A DNA stretch of 64,000 nt, taken from assembly GCF_000993785.3 (NCBI RefSeq), contig NZ_CP009922.3:1550001-1614000 (forward strand), read 5' to 3'. Of this stretch, positions 33,660 through 44,177 are shown one piece after another. This DNA is from Streptomyces xiamenensis. Its GTDB lineage: Bacteria; Actinomycetota; Actinomycetes; Streptomycetales; Streptomycetaceae. The notes under the pieces were generated by a model. That model was not told the origin of the DNA. It made no database searches and was given only the letters and a program-made list of their open reading frames with translations. Both the position numbers and the translations under genes were made by a program. Each line of letters starts with the position of its first letter. Position 1 is the stretch's first letter.

Positions 33660-34067
33660 TCAGTCGATGAACGCGGTGGCCTCCACCTCCACCAGATGCT
33701 CGGGGACGTCCAGCGCCGCGACACCCAGCACCGAGATCGGCGGCGCCGGGGTGACCCCCAGCTTCTCGGCCGCCCGCGCCACGCCCTCCAGGAACGGCTC
33801 CAGCTTGTCCGGCGTCAGGTCCACGACGTAGACGGTCAGCTTCGCCACGTCGTCGAAGGTCGCCCCCGCCGCGGCCAGCGCCGTGCCGACATTGAGGTAG
33901 CACCGCTCGACCTGGGCCACGAAATCGCCCTCCCCCACCGGGGCACCCGTCTCGTCCCAGGAGACCTGCCCGGAGACGAAGACCATCTTCGAGCCGGTGG
34001 CGACCGACACCTGCCGGTAGCCATCGATCTTCGGCAGACCGTCCGGGTTCAGCAGCGTCACAGCCAT
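33660..34067 (-). CDS. RidA-family protein (YjgF/UK114)
   Basis: Small trimeric protein of 135 aa; family members deaminate reactive enamine/imine intermediates from amino-acid metabolism. Motifs: VSVATGSKMVFVSGQVSWDETG, QVERCYLNVGTALAAAGATFDDVAKLTVYV and APPISVLGVAALDVPEHLVEVEATAFI. The usual active-site Arg of the RPPRxTV region is not present: the segment reads APPISVLG, so activity may differ from classical RidA. ATG34067 is preceded by GAGGAAAGA. It is divergent from an HxlR regulator (112 bp), which probably controls it, and abuts the truncated SDR gene. Confidence 0.88.
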   Translation of the reverse strand: MAVTLLNPDGLPKIDGYRQVSVATGSKMVFVSGQVSWDETGAPVGEGDFVAQVERCYLNVGTALAAAGATFDDVAKLTVYVVDLTPDKLEPFLEGVARAAEKLGVTPAPPISVLGVAALDVPEHLVEVEATAFID

Positions 34068-34094
34068 GTTCTTTCCTCTTCTCCGCATTCCTGC

Positions 34095-34112
34095 AACCGC
34101 TCTCTTGCGGTT
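34095..34112. promoter_or_regulatory. Inverted repeat between ridA-like and hxlR-like genes
   Basis: AACCGC-N6-GCGGTT in the 112-bp divergent promoter region, 28 bp from the ridA-like start. It is a candidate site for the HxlR protein; symmetry and position are the only evidence. Confidence 0.45.
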
Positions 34113-34179
34113 ACTCAGGAACCATAGGAGAGTGAACGCTGAACTGGAAGAACGCACTTTTTGGTGACGGAGGAACCTC

Positions 34180-34572
34180 ATGGTGACCCAGCAGCTCAGC
34201 GGCCTGCCCGACGAAGCGAATCTGCGCCGCGCCGACTCCCTCGCCCGCGAGATCTTCTCGGACGTCGCCAACAAATGGGCCCTGCTCATCATCGAGTCCC
34301 TGGGCGAGCGCACCCTGCGCTTCAGCGAACTGCGCACGGAGGTCGAGGGCATCAGTCACAAGATGCTCACCCAGAACCTGCGCATGCTGGAGCGCAACGG
34401 CCTGGTCGAGCGCGAGGTGCACCCCACGGTGCCCCCGCGCGTCGACTACACGCTCACCCCGCCGGGCCGGGCCCTGCGCGAGACCGTCGATGTGATGTGC
34501 GACTGGACCGCCCGCCACCTCGCTCACATCGAGGAGTCCCGGGTCCGCTTCGCCGAGCGGACGGCCCCGTAA
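34180..34572 (+). CDS. HxlR-family transcriptional regulator
   Basis: Winged-helix regulator of 130 aa. The HxlR core is clear: IFSDVANKWALLIIESLGERTLRFSELRTEVEGISHKMLTQNLRMLERNGLVEREVHPTVPPRVDYTLTPPGRALRE. Many HxlR proteins sense reactive electrophiles or quinones and control a divergent enzyme gene; here that is the ridA-like gene and the remnant SDR. ATG34180 has GGAGGAA 6 bases upstream. Confidence 0.9.
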   Translation: MVTQQLSGLPDEANLRRADSLAREIFSDVANKWALLIIESLGERTLRFSELRTEVEGISHKMLTQNLRMLERNGLVEREVHPTVPPRVDYTLTPPGRALRETVDVMCDWTARHLAHIEESRVRFAERTAP

Positions 34573-34584
34573 CGCCCCAGGGCC

Positions 34585-35127
34585 TCAGCCCATGGTCTTC
34601 TGGCCGTCCAGCGTCTCCCTGATGATGTCCGCGTGCCCCGCGTGCTGCGCCGTCTCCGCGATGATGTGCAGCAGCGTCCGGCGCGCCGACCAGCGCGCGC
34701 CCTCCTCGAACCAGGGCGCCCTCGGCAGCGGATGCGAGACGCCCAGGTCCGGGAGCGTGGCCACGATCGCGTCGGTACGGGCGGCCACCGCCGCGTACTC
34801 CTCCAGCAGCCCCTCCAGCGTCTCCCCCGGCCCCACCACGGACCGGGCGGCCCACCGCTCCTGCTCCTCCGGCGTCATCGCCGAGAAGTCACCCATCGCC
34901 GCGGGGCCGTCCAGGATGAAGTCCGTCCAGCCCCGCTCCCCGGCCGTCACATGCTTGATCAGCCCGCCCAGGCACAGCTCGCTGGCCGTCGTGCGCAACC
35001 GGATCTGTTCCTCGTTCACGCCGCGCACGGTGAACCGGAGGAAGCCCCGGTGCAGCCGCAGCGACTCCAGCAGGTCCGCGCGCTCATCACTGACGACGCC
35101 CGTGGACGCGGTGGTGGCCATGGTCAT
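34585..35127 (-). CDS. DinB-family (DUF664) protein
   Basis: Four-helix-bundle protein of 180 aa of the DinB/mycothiol-transferase-like group. It starts ADLLESLRLHRGFLRFTVRGVNEEQIR, has LGGLIKHVTAGERGWTDFIL with the first metal His, and ends LLHIIAETAQHAGHADIIRETLDGQKTMG with the second His pair. Related proteins in actinobacteria bind a divalent metal; some use mycothiol. The ATG at 35127 has GGAGG upstream (AGGAGAACCACC). It is divergent from the WYL regulator 101 bp away. Confidence 0.85.
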   Translation of the reverse strand: MTMATTASTGVVSDERADLLESLRLHRGFLRFTVRGVNEEQIRLRTTASELCLGGLIKHVTAGERGWTDFILDGPAAMGDFSAMTPEEQERWAARSVVGPGETLEGLLEEYAAVAARTDAIVATLPDLGVSHPLPRAPWFEEGARWSARRTLLHIIAETAQHAGHADIIRETLDGQKTMG

Positions 35128-35228
35128 GGTGGTTCTCCTCCGACGTGCTGTCCGCTCCTGCCCGACACCCACCACGCTAGGAACCACAGCGGTCACTTCC
35201 TGACCTGAAGCGGCCGGAGAATGGCCGC

Positions 35229-36203
35229 ATGGCCAACACCAGCTCCCGGACCCTGCGGCTGCTCTCCCTCCTCCAGACCCACCGCCACTGGCCCGGCACC
35301 GAACTGGCCGGGCGGCTCGGGGTCTCCGTGCGCACCCTGCGCCGCGACATCGACCGGCTGCGCGAGCTCGGCTACCCGGTCCAGGCCCAACGCGGCACCG
35401 AGGGCGGCTACCAGCTGGCCGCCGGTGCCGCACTGCCGCCGCTGGTGGTGGACGACGAGGAGGCCGTGGCCCTGGTGGTGGGTCTCCAGGCCGCCGCGCA
35501 GGGCCCGGTGGAGGGCATCGCGGAGTCCTCGCTGCGGGTGCTGGCCAAGGTCGTCCAGGTGATGCCGACCCGGCTGCGGCACCGGGTGGACGCCCTGCAC
35601 CGGGTGACCGTCCCGGGCCCCGGCTGGGGCGACTCGGCCGCCCCGCCGACGGTGGACCCGGATCTGCTCACCGGCGTCGCCATGGCCTGCCGCGACAGCG
35701 AACGGCTGCGCTTCGCCTACACCTCGGCGGCCGGCGAGCGCACCGAACGGCATCTGGAGCCGCACCGTCTGGTGATGCTCGGCCGCCGCTGGTACCTCGT
35801 CGGCTACGACCTCACCCGGCACGACTGGCGCAGCTTCCGCCTGGACCGCGTCGCGGGCGCGGCCGAGCGCACCGGCGACCGGTTCCGCCCCCGCGAGCTG
35901 CCCGCCGCCGACGCCGCCGCCTTCGTCCGCGCGGGCATCGACACCTGGCCCGCCCCGCACCGGGTGGAGGCCCTGGTGGCCGCCCCGGCCGCCGGCGTCC
36001 GCGCTCGCGTCGGGCAGTGGGCCACGGTGGAGGAGACTGCGGATGCCGGACGCTGCCGGGTGGTGATGACGACCGACTCCCTGGAGTGGCCGCTAGTGGC
36101 CCTGGGCATGACCGGCGCGGAGTTCGAGGTCGTGGAGCCGCCCGCGCTGCGCGAGCGACTGCACGACTGGGGCACCCGCTTCACCCGCGCCGCCGCGGGG
36201 TGA
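35229..36203 (+). CDS. WYL-domain HTH transcriptional regulator
   Basis: Regulator of 324 aa: DeoR-type HTH at about 6-60 (RTLRLLSLLQTHRHWPGTELAGRLGVSVRTLRRDIDRLRELGYPVQ), then a WYL domain (about 150-225: SERLRFAYTSAAGERTERHLEPHRLVMLGRRWYLVGYDLTRHDWRSFRLDRV) and a C-terminal WCX region. WYL proteins bind ligands or nucleic acid and often control stress genes. It is divergent from the DinB gene, which is a likely target. Confidence 0.88.
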   Translation: MANTSSRTLRLLSLLQTHRHWPGTELAGRLGVSVRTLRRDIDRLRELGYPVQAQRGTEGGYQLAAGAALPPLVVDDEEAVALVVGLQAAAQGPVEGIAESSLRVLAKVVQVMPTRLRHRVDALHRVTVPGPGWGDSAAPPTVDPDLLTGVAMACRDSERLRFAYTSAAGERTERHLEPHRLVMLGRRWYLVGYDLTRHDWRSFRLDRVAGAAERTGDRFRPRELPAADAAAFVRAGIDTWPAPHRVEALVAAPAAGVRARVGQWATVEETADAGRCRVVMTTDSLEWPLVALGMTGAEFEVVEPPALRERLHDWGTRFTRAAAG

Positions 36204-36207
36204 GGGT

Positions 36208-36879
36208 TCAGGAAGCGGGCGGGGCGGTCCGTACGGTGACGAGTACCCCGCGCTCCCGGCCGCCGTCCGGCTGCTCCCAGGACGCCTCGACCTCACCGGC
36301 GTCACCGGCCGGCGCGCCCGAGCCGGGACCGGCCCCCGGGCTCAGTACCCGGCGCACCCGCAGCACGCTGCCGTCCCCGGCCGTCAGCTCCGTACGGTCC
36401 CGGTGGTCGGTGACCCCGGCGGAGCCGAAGTCTCCGGCCAGCGCCGCGGTGCCGCGGTACACGCGGAGGACGTCGTCGTCGGGGGTGTCGCTGACGCTCT
36501 GCGCCTGGGCCAGGACCCGGCCCTCGATCAGGGCGGGCAGCTGCGCGGCGAACACCGGGTCGTGGCAGGCGTCGTACACCCACCGCCGCCCCAGCACCCC
36601 GTGCTCCAGGGTGCCCACCAGGGCGTGCTCCGCGCCCGCCGGCGGAGCCCCGCGGTAGGTCAGCGGCGCCAGGTAGACGACCGGTTCGGCCCCGGAGGTG
36701 TCGCGCACGATGACGAACTCGACGCCGACCTCGCCCGCCGGATCGTCCAGCCGGAACCCGCCCGCCCTGATCAGCCGCGGCTCCCCGTCACCGCCCCGGT
36801 ACCACGGCCGGGACGGCAGCCAGGCGGCGAGCAGTTCGGACTTGGTCGGGGTGAGGGTGGTGTGGTGAATGACAGCCAT
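36208..36879 (-). CDS. Maltokinase N-terminal cap-like domain protein
   Basis: Protein of 223 aa that resembles only the N-terminal cap domain of trehalose/maltose kinases (Mak_N_cap): MAVIHHTTLTPTKSELLAAWLPSRPWYRG, FVIVRDTSG...YLAPLTYRGAPPAGAEHALVGTLEHGVLGRRWVYDACHDPVF. No kinase domain follows; the C-terminus is a beta-rich part ending in a short Gly/Pro linker region. The function of these stand-alone caps is unknown. It ends 5 bp from the convergent WYL gene. Confidence 0.8.
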   Translation of the reverse strand: MAVIHHTTLTPTKSELLAAWLPSRPWYRGGDGEPRLIRAGGFRLDDPAGEVGVEFVIVRDTSGAEPVVYLAPLTYRGAPPAGAEHALVGTLEHGVLGRRWVYDACHDPVFAAQLPALIEGRVLAQAQSVSDTPDDDVLRVYRGTAALAGDFGSAGVTDHRDRTELTAGDGSVLRVRRVLSPGAGPGSGAPAGDAGEVEASWEQPDGGRERGVLVTVRTAPPAS

Positions 36880-37015
36880 GCCGGACAGCCTCTCATCCGC
36901 GCCCCGTTGAAGAGCGGGAGCGGACGCAAGCGCGGGAGGGGGTGAGGGGCGAGCGTCGCACCACCCGGTGCCGCGTGGCCCCCGGCACCCGCGATACGGG
37001 CCGGGGCCGCCCGGC

Positions 37016-37603
37016 CTACGCCGCCGCCAGCAGCCGTTCCCGGTCCGCCGCCGCCAGGCGCAGGGAGCTGCCGATCAGGGTCAGAGTGACGCGTTCGGCA
37101 TCGGTGTACGGGCCGTCCGCCAGGGCGATCCGGGCGCCGTGCAGCAGCAGGCTCTCCCGGCCCTGGGGCGCGAGATGCGGGGCCAGCGGCTCCAGGGCGT
37201 CCCGTACCTCGGTCTCCGTGGGCAGCCCGGCCAGCCCGTCCGCCGAGATCTCCGGGAAGCCCGCCTCGCGCAGCGAGTCGACCGCCGCCGCCCGGGTCAC
37301 GGGGTCCGCGGGGGCCAGCAGTGCCAGGGCCACCACCAGGTAGGCGTTCCGCAGCAGCGCGGACAGGCCCGTGGTGGTCGGGTCGTCCAGGGCGGTCAGC
37401 GGGTAGTGGCCCGCGCAGGAGACGCAGGAGACCACCGGGGCGGCCTTCCCCAGCCGCAGCAGGGGCACTCCCAGCAGCGTCATCCGCCGCCGTCCGGCCA
37501 GCCGCTGATAGCAGCGGTCACCACCGCACCCGGGGCAGAAGAAGTCCCCGTCGTCGATGACCCGCCACGCCGTTCGGATACCTGTCCCTGCCACCCTCGG
37601 CAC
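37016..37603 (-). CDS. Zinc-ribbon TerB-like (TerB-family) protein
   Basis: Protein of 195 aa. An N-terminal zinc ribbon (FFCPGCGGDRCYQ and CVSCAGHY, about 22-66) precedes an all-helical TerB-like domain (about 75-190: NAYLVVALALLAPADPVTRAAAVDSLREAG, ESLLLHGARIALADGPYTDAERVTLTLIGSSLRL). TerB proteins are linked to tellurite resistance and phage inhibition, but this type occurs alone and its role is unknown. GTG37603 is chosen for the GGAGG 5 bases upstream. Confidence 0.8.
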   Translation of the reverse strand: MPRVAGTGIRTAWRVIDDGDFFCPGCGGDRCYQRLAGRRRMTLLGVPLLRLGKAAPVVSCVSCAGHYPLTALDDPTTTGLSALLRNAYLVVALALLAPADPVTRAAAVDSLREAGFPEISADGLAGLPTETEVRDALEPLAPHLAPQGRESLLLHGARIALADGPYTDAERVTLTLIGSSLRLAAADRERLLAAA

Positions 37604-37712
37604 GCCGACCTCCGTAACACACCCGCAACACTGCGAGTGTGAGACGTGATGTTAACCACACTCCCCCGTCGGGGTCAGTAGTCAGACCGGCCAAATGCGC
37701 GGCCGAAACGAA

Positions 37713-37736
37713 TCCGCGCCCCGGCCGGGGCGCGGA
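37713..37736 (-). terminator. Terminator downstream of leuA
   Basis: Perfect 24-bp palindrome starting TCCGCGCCCCGG, 18 bp past the leuA stop. On the minus strand it is followed by TTCGTTTC. Confidence 0.75.
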
Positions 37737-37753
37737 CCCGCACGTTCCGGTGA

Positions 37754-39648
<1,895 letters not shown>

Positions 39649-39757
39649 CGCCCGCCAAGCCTAACCCGGCGCCGTACGGACCGGACCGACCCGTATCACT
39701 ATGCGAGACCGGGCAAAACCGGTGGCGCCGGCGGGGCGCCGGTGGTCAGCTGGCCCG

Positions 39758-40540
39758 ATGGACGACACGGCGGTGCTGGCCCGCTTCGACGCGCAGCTGA
39801 GAGAACACCTGTCCCCGGCCGAGCGCAGCGGGCCCGTGGTCCGCGTGACCCGGGAGCTGGGCGGCTGGGACGGGGTGGTGTGGTCGGACCTCACCGAGGA
39901 GACGGCGGACGCCGCGATCGCCGCGCAGGTCGCGCACTTCACGGGGCTCGGCCGCGGCTTCGAATGGAAGACGTACGCCCACGACGGCCCGGCCGATCTG
40001 GGCGAGCGGCTGCGCCGGGCCGGGTTCAGGGCGGGGACGCCGGAGACCCTGATGGTCGCCGAGACCGCCACCTTGTCCACGGAGGCCGCGCTGCCGCCGG
40101 GCATCACCCTGCACCGCGCCACGGACGAGGCGGGGGTGCGGCTGATGATGCGGGCGCACGCGGCGGCGTTCGGAACGGACCCGGCCGCGCTGGGCGCGAT
40201 GGTGCGCGCCCAGCTGGCCGCCTCGCCCGAGCTGGTGGACGTGCTGGTGGCCCTGGCGGGTGAGGACGGCGAGCCGGTGTGCGCGGCCCGGATGGAGCGC
40301 TATCCGGGGACGGACTTCGCCGGCCTGTGGGGCGGCGGCACCGCCCCCGGCTGGCGGGGCCGGGGCATCTACCGGGCGCTGGTCGCCGCGCGGGCCCGGA
40401 TCGCCGCCGCGCACGGCGTCCGCCACCTCCAGGTGGACGCCTCCGAGGACAGCCGCCCGATTCTGCGGCGGCTGGGCTTCAAGGCGATCGGCACCACCAC
40501 CCCGTACCGCTACGGCGACGGTGACGGGCTGGACGGGTGA
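39758..40540 (+). CDS. GNAT-family N-acetyltransferase
   Basis: Acetyl-CoA-dependent acetyltransferase (260 aa). The C-terminal GNAT fold carries the CoA-binding loop GTAPGWRGRGIYRALVAARARIAAAHG and the strand LQVDASEDSRPILRRLGFKAIG, followed by TTTPYRY. The N-terminal half is a degenerate second lobe. ATG39758 was chosen as the first Met with family-like sequence; the frame is open further upstream to 39701 without a ribosome site. Substrate unknown. It is convergent with era. Confidence 0.85.
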   Translation: MDDTAVLARFDAQLREHLSPAERSGPVVRVTRELGGWDGVVWSDLTEETADAAIAAQVAHFTGLGRGFEWKTYAHDGPADLGERLRRAGFRAGTPETLMVAETATLSTEAALPPGITLHRATDEAGVRLMMRAHAAAFGTDPAALGAMVRAQLAASPELVDVLVALAGEDGEPVCAARMERYPGTDFAGLWGGGTAPGWRGRGIYRALVAARARIAAAHGVRHLQVDASEDSRPILRRLGFKAIGTTTPYRYGDGDGLDG

Positions 40541-40565
40541 CGGCAACGGCGAGGGCTGGAAGGGG

Positions 40566-41528
40566 CTAGAAGCCCAGCCGGCGCAGCTGCTTGGGGTCGC
40601 GCTGCCAGTCCTTGGCCACCTTCACATGCAGGTCCAGGAAGACGGGCGTGCCCAGCAGCGCCTCGATCTGCTTGCGCGCCTTGGTGCCCACGTCCTTGAG
40701 ACGGCTGCCCTTGGGGCCGATGACGATGCCCTTCTGGCTGGGCCGCTCGATGTAGACGTTGGCGTGGATGTCCAGCAGCGGCCGGTCCGCGGGGCGGTCC
40801 TCGCGCTGCTGCATCTCCTCCACGACGACCGCGATGGAGTGCGGCAGCTCGTCCCGTACCCCTTCGAGCGCGGCCTCACGGATCAGCTCGGCGATCATGG
40901 TCTGCTCGGGCTCGTCGGTGAGATCGCCCTGCGGGTACAGCGGCGGGCCCTCCGGCAGCAGCGGGACGAGCAGGTCCGCGAGCAGCCCGACCTGCTGGTC
41001 GCCGACGGCGGAGACCGGCACGATCTCGGCCCACTCCAGGCCGAGTTCGGAGCCCAGCCGCTGTACGTCCAGGAGTCGCTCGGCCAGGATCTTCGGCTCC
41101 ACCAGGTCGGTCTTGGTGACGACCGCGATCTTGGGGGTGCGCTTGATCTCCGCCAGTTCCTTGGCGATGTAGCGGTCGCCGGGGCCGATCTTCTGGTCGG
41201 CGGGCAGGCAGAAACCGATGACATCGACCTCGGCCCAGGTGGTGCGGACCACGTCGTTCAGCCGCTGGCCCAGCAGGGTGCGCGGCTTGTGCAGCCCGGG
41301 GGTGTCCACCAGGACCAGCTGGGCGTCCTCGCGGTGCACGATGCCGCGCACCGAGTGCCGGGTGGTCTGCGGGCGGCTGGAGGTGATGGCGATCTTCGTG
41401 CCGACCAGCGCGTTGGTCAGGGTCGACTTGCCGGCGTTGGGGCGGCCGACGAAGCAGGCGAAGCCCGAACGGTAGCCCTCCGGCACAGAGCCGAACATCG
41501 CGGACATCGGGGAAAGGGAGTCACTCAT
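40566..41528 (-). CDS. era: GTPase Era
   Basis: Essential GTPase (320 aa) for 16S rRNA processing and 30S maturation. G1 GRPNAGKST, G3 DTPGLH, G4 TKTD and G5 SAV are present; the C-terminal KH domain contains GIVIGPKGSRLKDVGTKARKQIE and ends LRRLGF. Its ATG overlaps the stop of the upstream cytidine-deaminase-like gene by 4 bp. Confidence 0.96.
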   Translation of the reverse strand: MSDSLSPMSAMFGSVPEGYRSGFACFVGRPNAGKSTLTNALVGTKIAITSSRPQTTRHSVRGIVHREDAQLVLVDTPGLHKPRTLLGQRLNDVVRTTWAEVDVIGFCLPADQKIGPGDRYIAKELAEIKRTPKIAVVTKTDLVEPKILAERLLDVQRLGSELGLEWAEIVPVSAVGDQQVGLLADLLVPLLPEGPPLYPQGDLTDEPEQTMIAELIREAALEGVRDELPHSIAVVVEEMQQREDRPADRPLLDIHANVYIERPSQKGIVIGPKGSRLKDVGTKARKQIEALLGTPVFLDLHVKVAKDWQRDPKQLRRLGF

Positions 41529-41869
41529 GAGGCCGCGATCGTCGCACGAAGGTCGCCCTCGGGGCCAGCCAGCAGGACGGGGGTGCCGGGACCGCCCAGG
41601 TCCCGCACCGCCGCCAGGTCCTCGGCCGGCACCTCGGCGGTGTCCGCGTCCGCGACGAGTGCCGCCGCCTCCAGCGAGGTCGCGCCGCTGGCCACGGCCA
41701 TCGCCACCGCCGTGCGCAGGGCACTCAGCCGCAGCGAGGGCAGTTCGACGGTGGCCGCCACGTACGTACGGCCCGTCTCGTCCCGTACCGCCGCACCCTG
41801 CGGCACCCCGTTGCGGGCGCGGGCGCTGCGCGCCAGGGTGATGATCTTGCGGTCCTCGGCGTCACTCAT
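41525..41869 (-). CDS. Cytidine deaminase homologue lacking the zinc site
   Basis: Protein of 114 aa with the fold-level pattern of cytidine deaminase: ARSARARNGVPQGAAVRDETGRTYVAATVELPSLRLSALRTAVAMAVASG. The position of the catalytic C-A-E motif reads SALRTA, and no PCxxC follows, so the zinc ligands and catalytic Glu are missing. It is probably not a deaminase, yet it is kept in the era operon (ATG/TGA overlap). Role unknown; perhaps nucleotide-binding. Confidence 0.8.
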   Translation of the reverse strand: MSDAEDRKIITLARSARARNGVPQGAAVRDETGRTYVAATVELPSLRLSALRTAVAMAVASGATSLEAAALVADADTAEVPAEDLAAVRDLGGPGTPVLLAGPEGDLRATIAAS

Positions 41870-41897
41870 ACCCAGGAGCTTACGGGCTGGGCGTGGC

Positions 41898-42694
41898 CTA
41901 CAGTTCCGTGGTCCCCGGCTGGTCCGGCTGGGGGCGGGGGGTGTGGCCGTCGGTGACCTGCCGCAGCTTCTCCACGGCGCGTTCGGCGAGGTCGCCGAGC
42001 CCGCCCGCGGCGGCGTCGTCCCGGCCGGCCTGGGCGATCCGTACGGTGTGGGCGCCGATCCGGGCGATCACCACCTCGGCGACGATCCCGGCCTCCTCCG
42101 CGTCCCCGGCCTCCCGTTCGAAGCGCAGCGCCGCGGCCTCCTCGCCGAGTCCCGCGCCGTCGGTGCCGCTCGCGCTCTCCCCGGCGGTGTAGGAGACGGT
42201 GGCGCTGTTCTGCTCGGGGCCCTCCTCGGCGTGGAAGGTGGCGCACTCTCCCGCGGCCCGCGCGAACCCCTCCATGGCGGCCCGCGCCCCGGCCTCGTCG
42301 CCGTGCGCGGCGGCGACGGTGACCACGAAGGGCCCGGTGTGGGTACGGGCGAACCCGGCCCGTACGGCGGGCTGACCCGCGGCGGGTTCGAACAGTTCCC
42401 GGCAGCCGTCCTCGGTGGGACGCGGGACGCCGATGCCGCGCCGTTCGGCCTGTTCGTCGCTGTCGCCGGCCCAGCCCATCGGGAAGTCGGTGTGGTCGAG
42501 CAGAGCGGCTCGCAACCCCTCCTCGTCGAGCACCTGGGGTCCGGCCACGACGGAGGCGGCCGAGGTCGCCGGGCCTGTGGAGGAACCGGCGGGGGCGCCC
42601 GGGGCAGTGCCGACCCGGCGAGCAGGCCGAGGGCGGCGATCGAGGCGAGGGAGGCGACGGCGGCGGTGCGCTGCGAAAGCTCCATGCCTCCCAT
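41898..42694 (-). pseudogene. Secreted PknH-sensor-like protein, frameshifted in the N-terminal region
   Basis: Two frames together make one secreted protein. The signal-peptide part (MGGMELSQRTAAVASLASIAALGLLAGSALP, from ATG42694 or ATG42685) is in one frame. The mature part (about 42590 down to 41898: GAPAGSSTGPATSAASVVAGPQVLDEEGLRAALLDHTDFPMGWAGDSDEQAERRGIGVPRPTEDGC...) is in the frame that is one base off. The mature part resembles extracellular PknH-like sensor domains common in Streptomyces. Joining needs one extra base in the C/G-run near 42590-42605, so the gene is either disrupted or carries a sequencing error. Its 3' end lies 28 bp upstream of the cytidine-deaminase-like gene. Confidence 0.75.
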
Positions 42695-42837
42695 GGCGCC
42701 ACCCGAACGGCCCCCCGGCCACCGCCGCAGGCCCGTTCGGGTGAGGGGGGCTGCCCGCGGGCACGCGGTGGGCATGCGCCGGGTGCTGGCGGCGGTCGGC
42801 CGCCGGTCGGGGTGACCGGCGGCCGGTGTCGCCGCTG

Positions 42838-44157
42838 TCAGGCCGCGTCCTCCGTCGGGGCGTCGGCTTCGTGGCGGATCGGCTCGACCACCACCCGGTC
42901 GATGCGGTTGCGGCGTCCGGTCGGCGGCTCGGCCGTCAGCCGCAGGCCCGCCAGTTCCGGATGGGCGCGCTCTCCCGTCAGATCCACCAGAGTGGTGGCT
43001 CCCGCGATCGGGACCCGGCCCAGGGACTTCGCCAGCAGCCCGCCGACCGTCTCGACGTCCTCGTCCTCCAGGTCCACCCCGAACAGCTCGCCCAGGTCGC
43101 CCAGGTCCAGCCGCGAGGTCACCCGGTAGGCACCGTCCGCGAGTTCGGCGACCGGAGGCAGCTCCTGGTCGTACTCGTCGGCGATCTCGCCGACGATCTC
43201 CTCCAGGATGTCCTCGATCGTGACGACCCCGGCCGTGCCGCCGTACTCGTCGATCGCCACGGCCACGTGGATGTGGTCGCGCTGCATCTCGCGCAGCAGG
43301 TCACCGGCGTTCTTCGTGTCGGGCACGAAGGTCGCGGGCCGCATGAGCGACTCCACCGGGTCGGCCTCCGCCTCCCGGCTGATGTGCACGGCGCGCGCCA
43401 GGTCCTTGAGGTAGACGATGCCGACGATGTCGTCGTCGCTCTCCCCCGTCACGGGGATCCGGGAGAACCCGGACCGCAGCGCCAGCGAGAGCCCCTGCCG
43501 CAGCGTCTTGCCCCGGTCTATGGAGATGAGGTCGGTGCGCGGCACCATCACCTCGCGCACCAGGGTGTCGCCCAGTTCGAAGACCGAGTGCACCATGCGG
43601 CGTTCCTCGTCCTCGATCAGCGACTCCCGCTCGGCCAGGTCCACCATCGCCCGCAGCTCCGCCTCCGAGGCGAAGGGCCCCTTGCGGAAGCCCTCGCCCG
43701 GCGTCAGCGCGTTACCGACGATGATCAGCAGCTGGGCGAGCGGCCCCAGCACCCGCGACAGCGGGATGAGGATCAGCGCCGCCGCGCCGGAGACGGCCAC
43801 CGGGTGCTGGCGGCCGATGGTGCGCGGCGAGACCCCGATGACGACGAACGAGAGCACCACCGTCACGGGGACGGCGACGAGCAGCGCCTGCCACACCTCG
43901 TCGAAGCTCTTGAGACAGGCGTAGGTGACCAGGACGGCCACACCCATCTCGCCGGCGACGCGCAGCAGCAGCGCCAGGTTCAGATAGCGGGTCGGGTCGG
44001 CGGCCACCGTCACCAGCCGGCTCGCGCCGCGCCGGCCCTCGCGGGCCGCCTGTTCGGCGCGGAAGGCGGTGATCCGGGTCAGCCCGGCCTCGGCGCAGGA
44101 GGCCAGCCAGGCGATGACCAGCAGAGTCAGCAGAAAGGTCCACAGTGTGGCGTCCAT
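42838..44157 (-). CDS. CNNM/CorC-type (hemolysin-like) transporter with CBS pair
   Basis: Membrane protein of 439 aa. An N-terminal DUF21 domain (four TM helices, to about residue 150; sequence starts DATLWTFLLTLLVIAWLASCAEAG) is followed by two CBS domains (about 190-320: VMVPRTDLISIDRG, FSRIPVTGESDDDIVGIVYLKDL, VAIDEYGGTAGVVTIEDILEEIVGEI) and a C-terminal CorC_HlyC domain. Family members transport or sense Mg2+/Co2+. I start it at ATG44157. It is in the phoH-ybeY run, 20 bp after ybeY. Confidence 0.92.
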   Translation of the reverse strand: MDATLWTFLLTLLVIAWLASCAEAGLTRITAFRAEQAAREGRRGASRLVTVAADPTRYLNLALLLRVAGEMGVAVLVTYACLKSFDEVWQALLVAVPVTVVLSFVVIGVSPRTIGRQHPVAVSGAAALILIPLSRVLGPLAQLLIIVGNALTPGEGFRKGPFASEAELRAMVDLAERESLIEDEERRMVHSVFELGDTLVREVMVPRTDLISIDRGKTLRQGLSLALRSGFSRIPVTGESDDDIVGIVYLKDLARAVHISREAEADPVESLMRPATFVPDTKNAGDLLREMQRDHIHVAVAIDEYGGTAGVVTIEDILEEIVGEIADEYDQELPPVAELADGAYRVTSRLDLGDLGELFGVDLEDEDVETVGGLLAKSLGRVPIAGATTLVDLTGERAHPELAGLRLTAEPPTGRRNRIDRVVVEPIRHEADAPTEDAA

Positions 44158-44177
44158 CGTCGCGTCTGCCCGCCCGC

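Noticed and set aside
37016..37603. Tellurite resistance gene
   Set aside because: Only a TerB-like fold with a zinc ribbon is seen; no other ter genes are present, so the function name is not supported.
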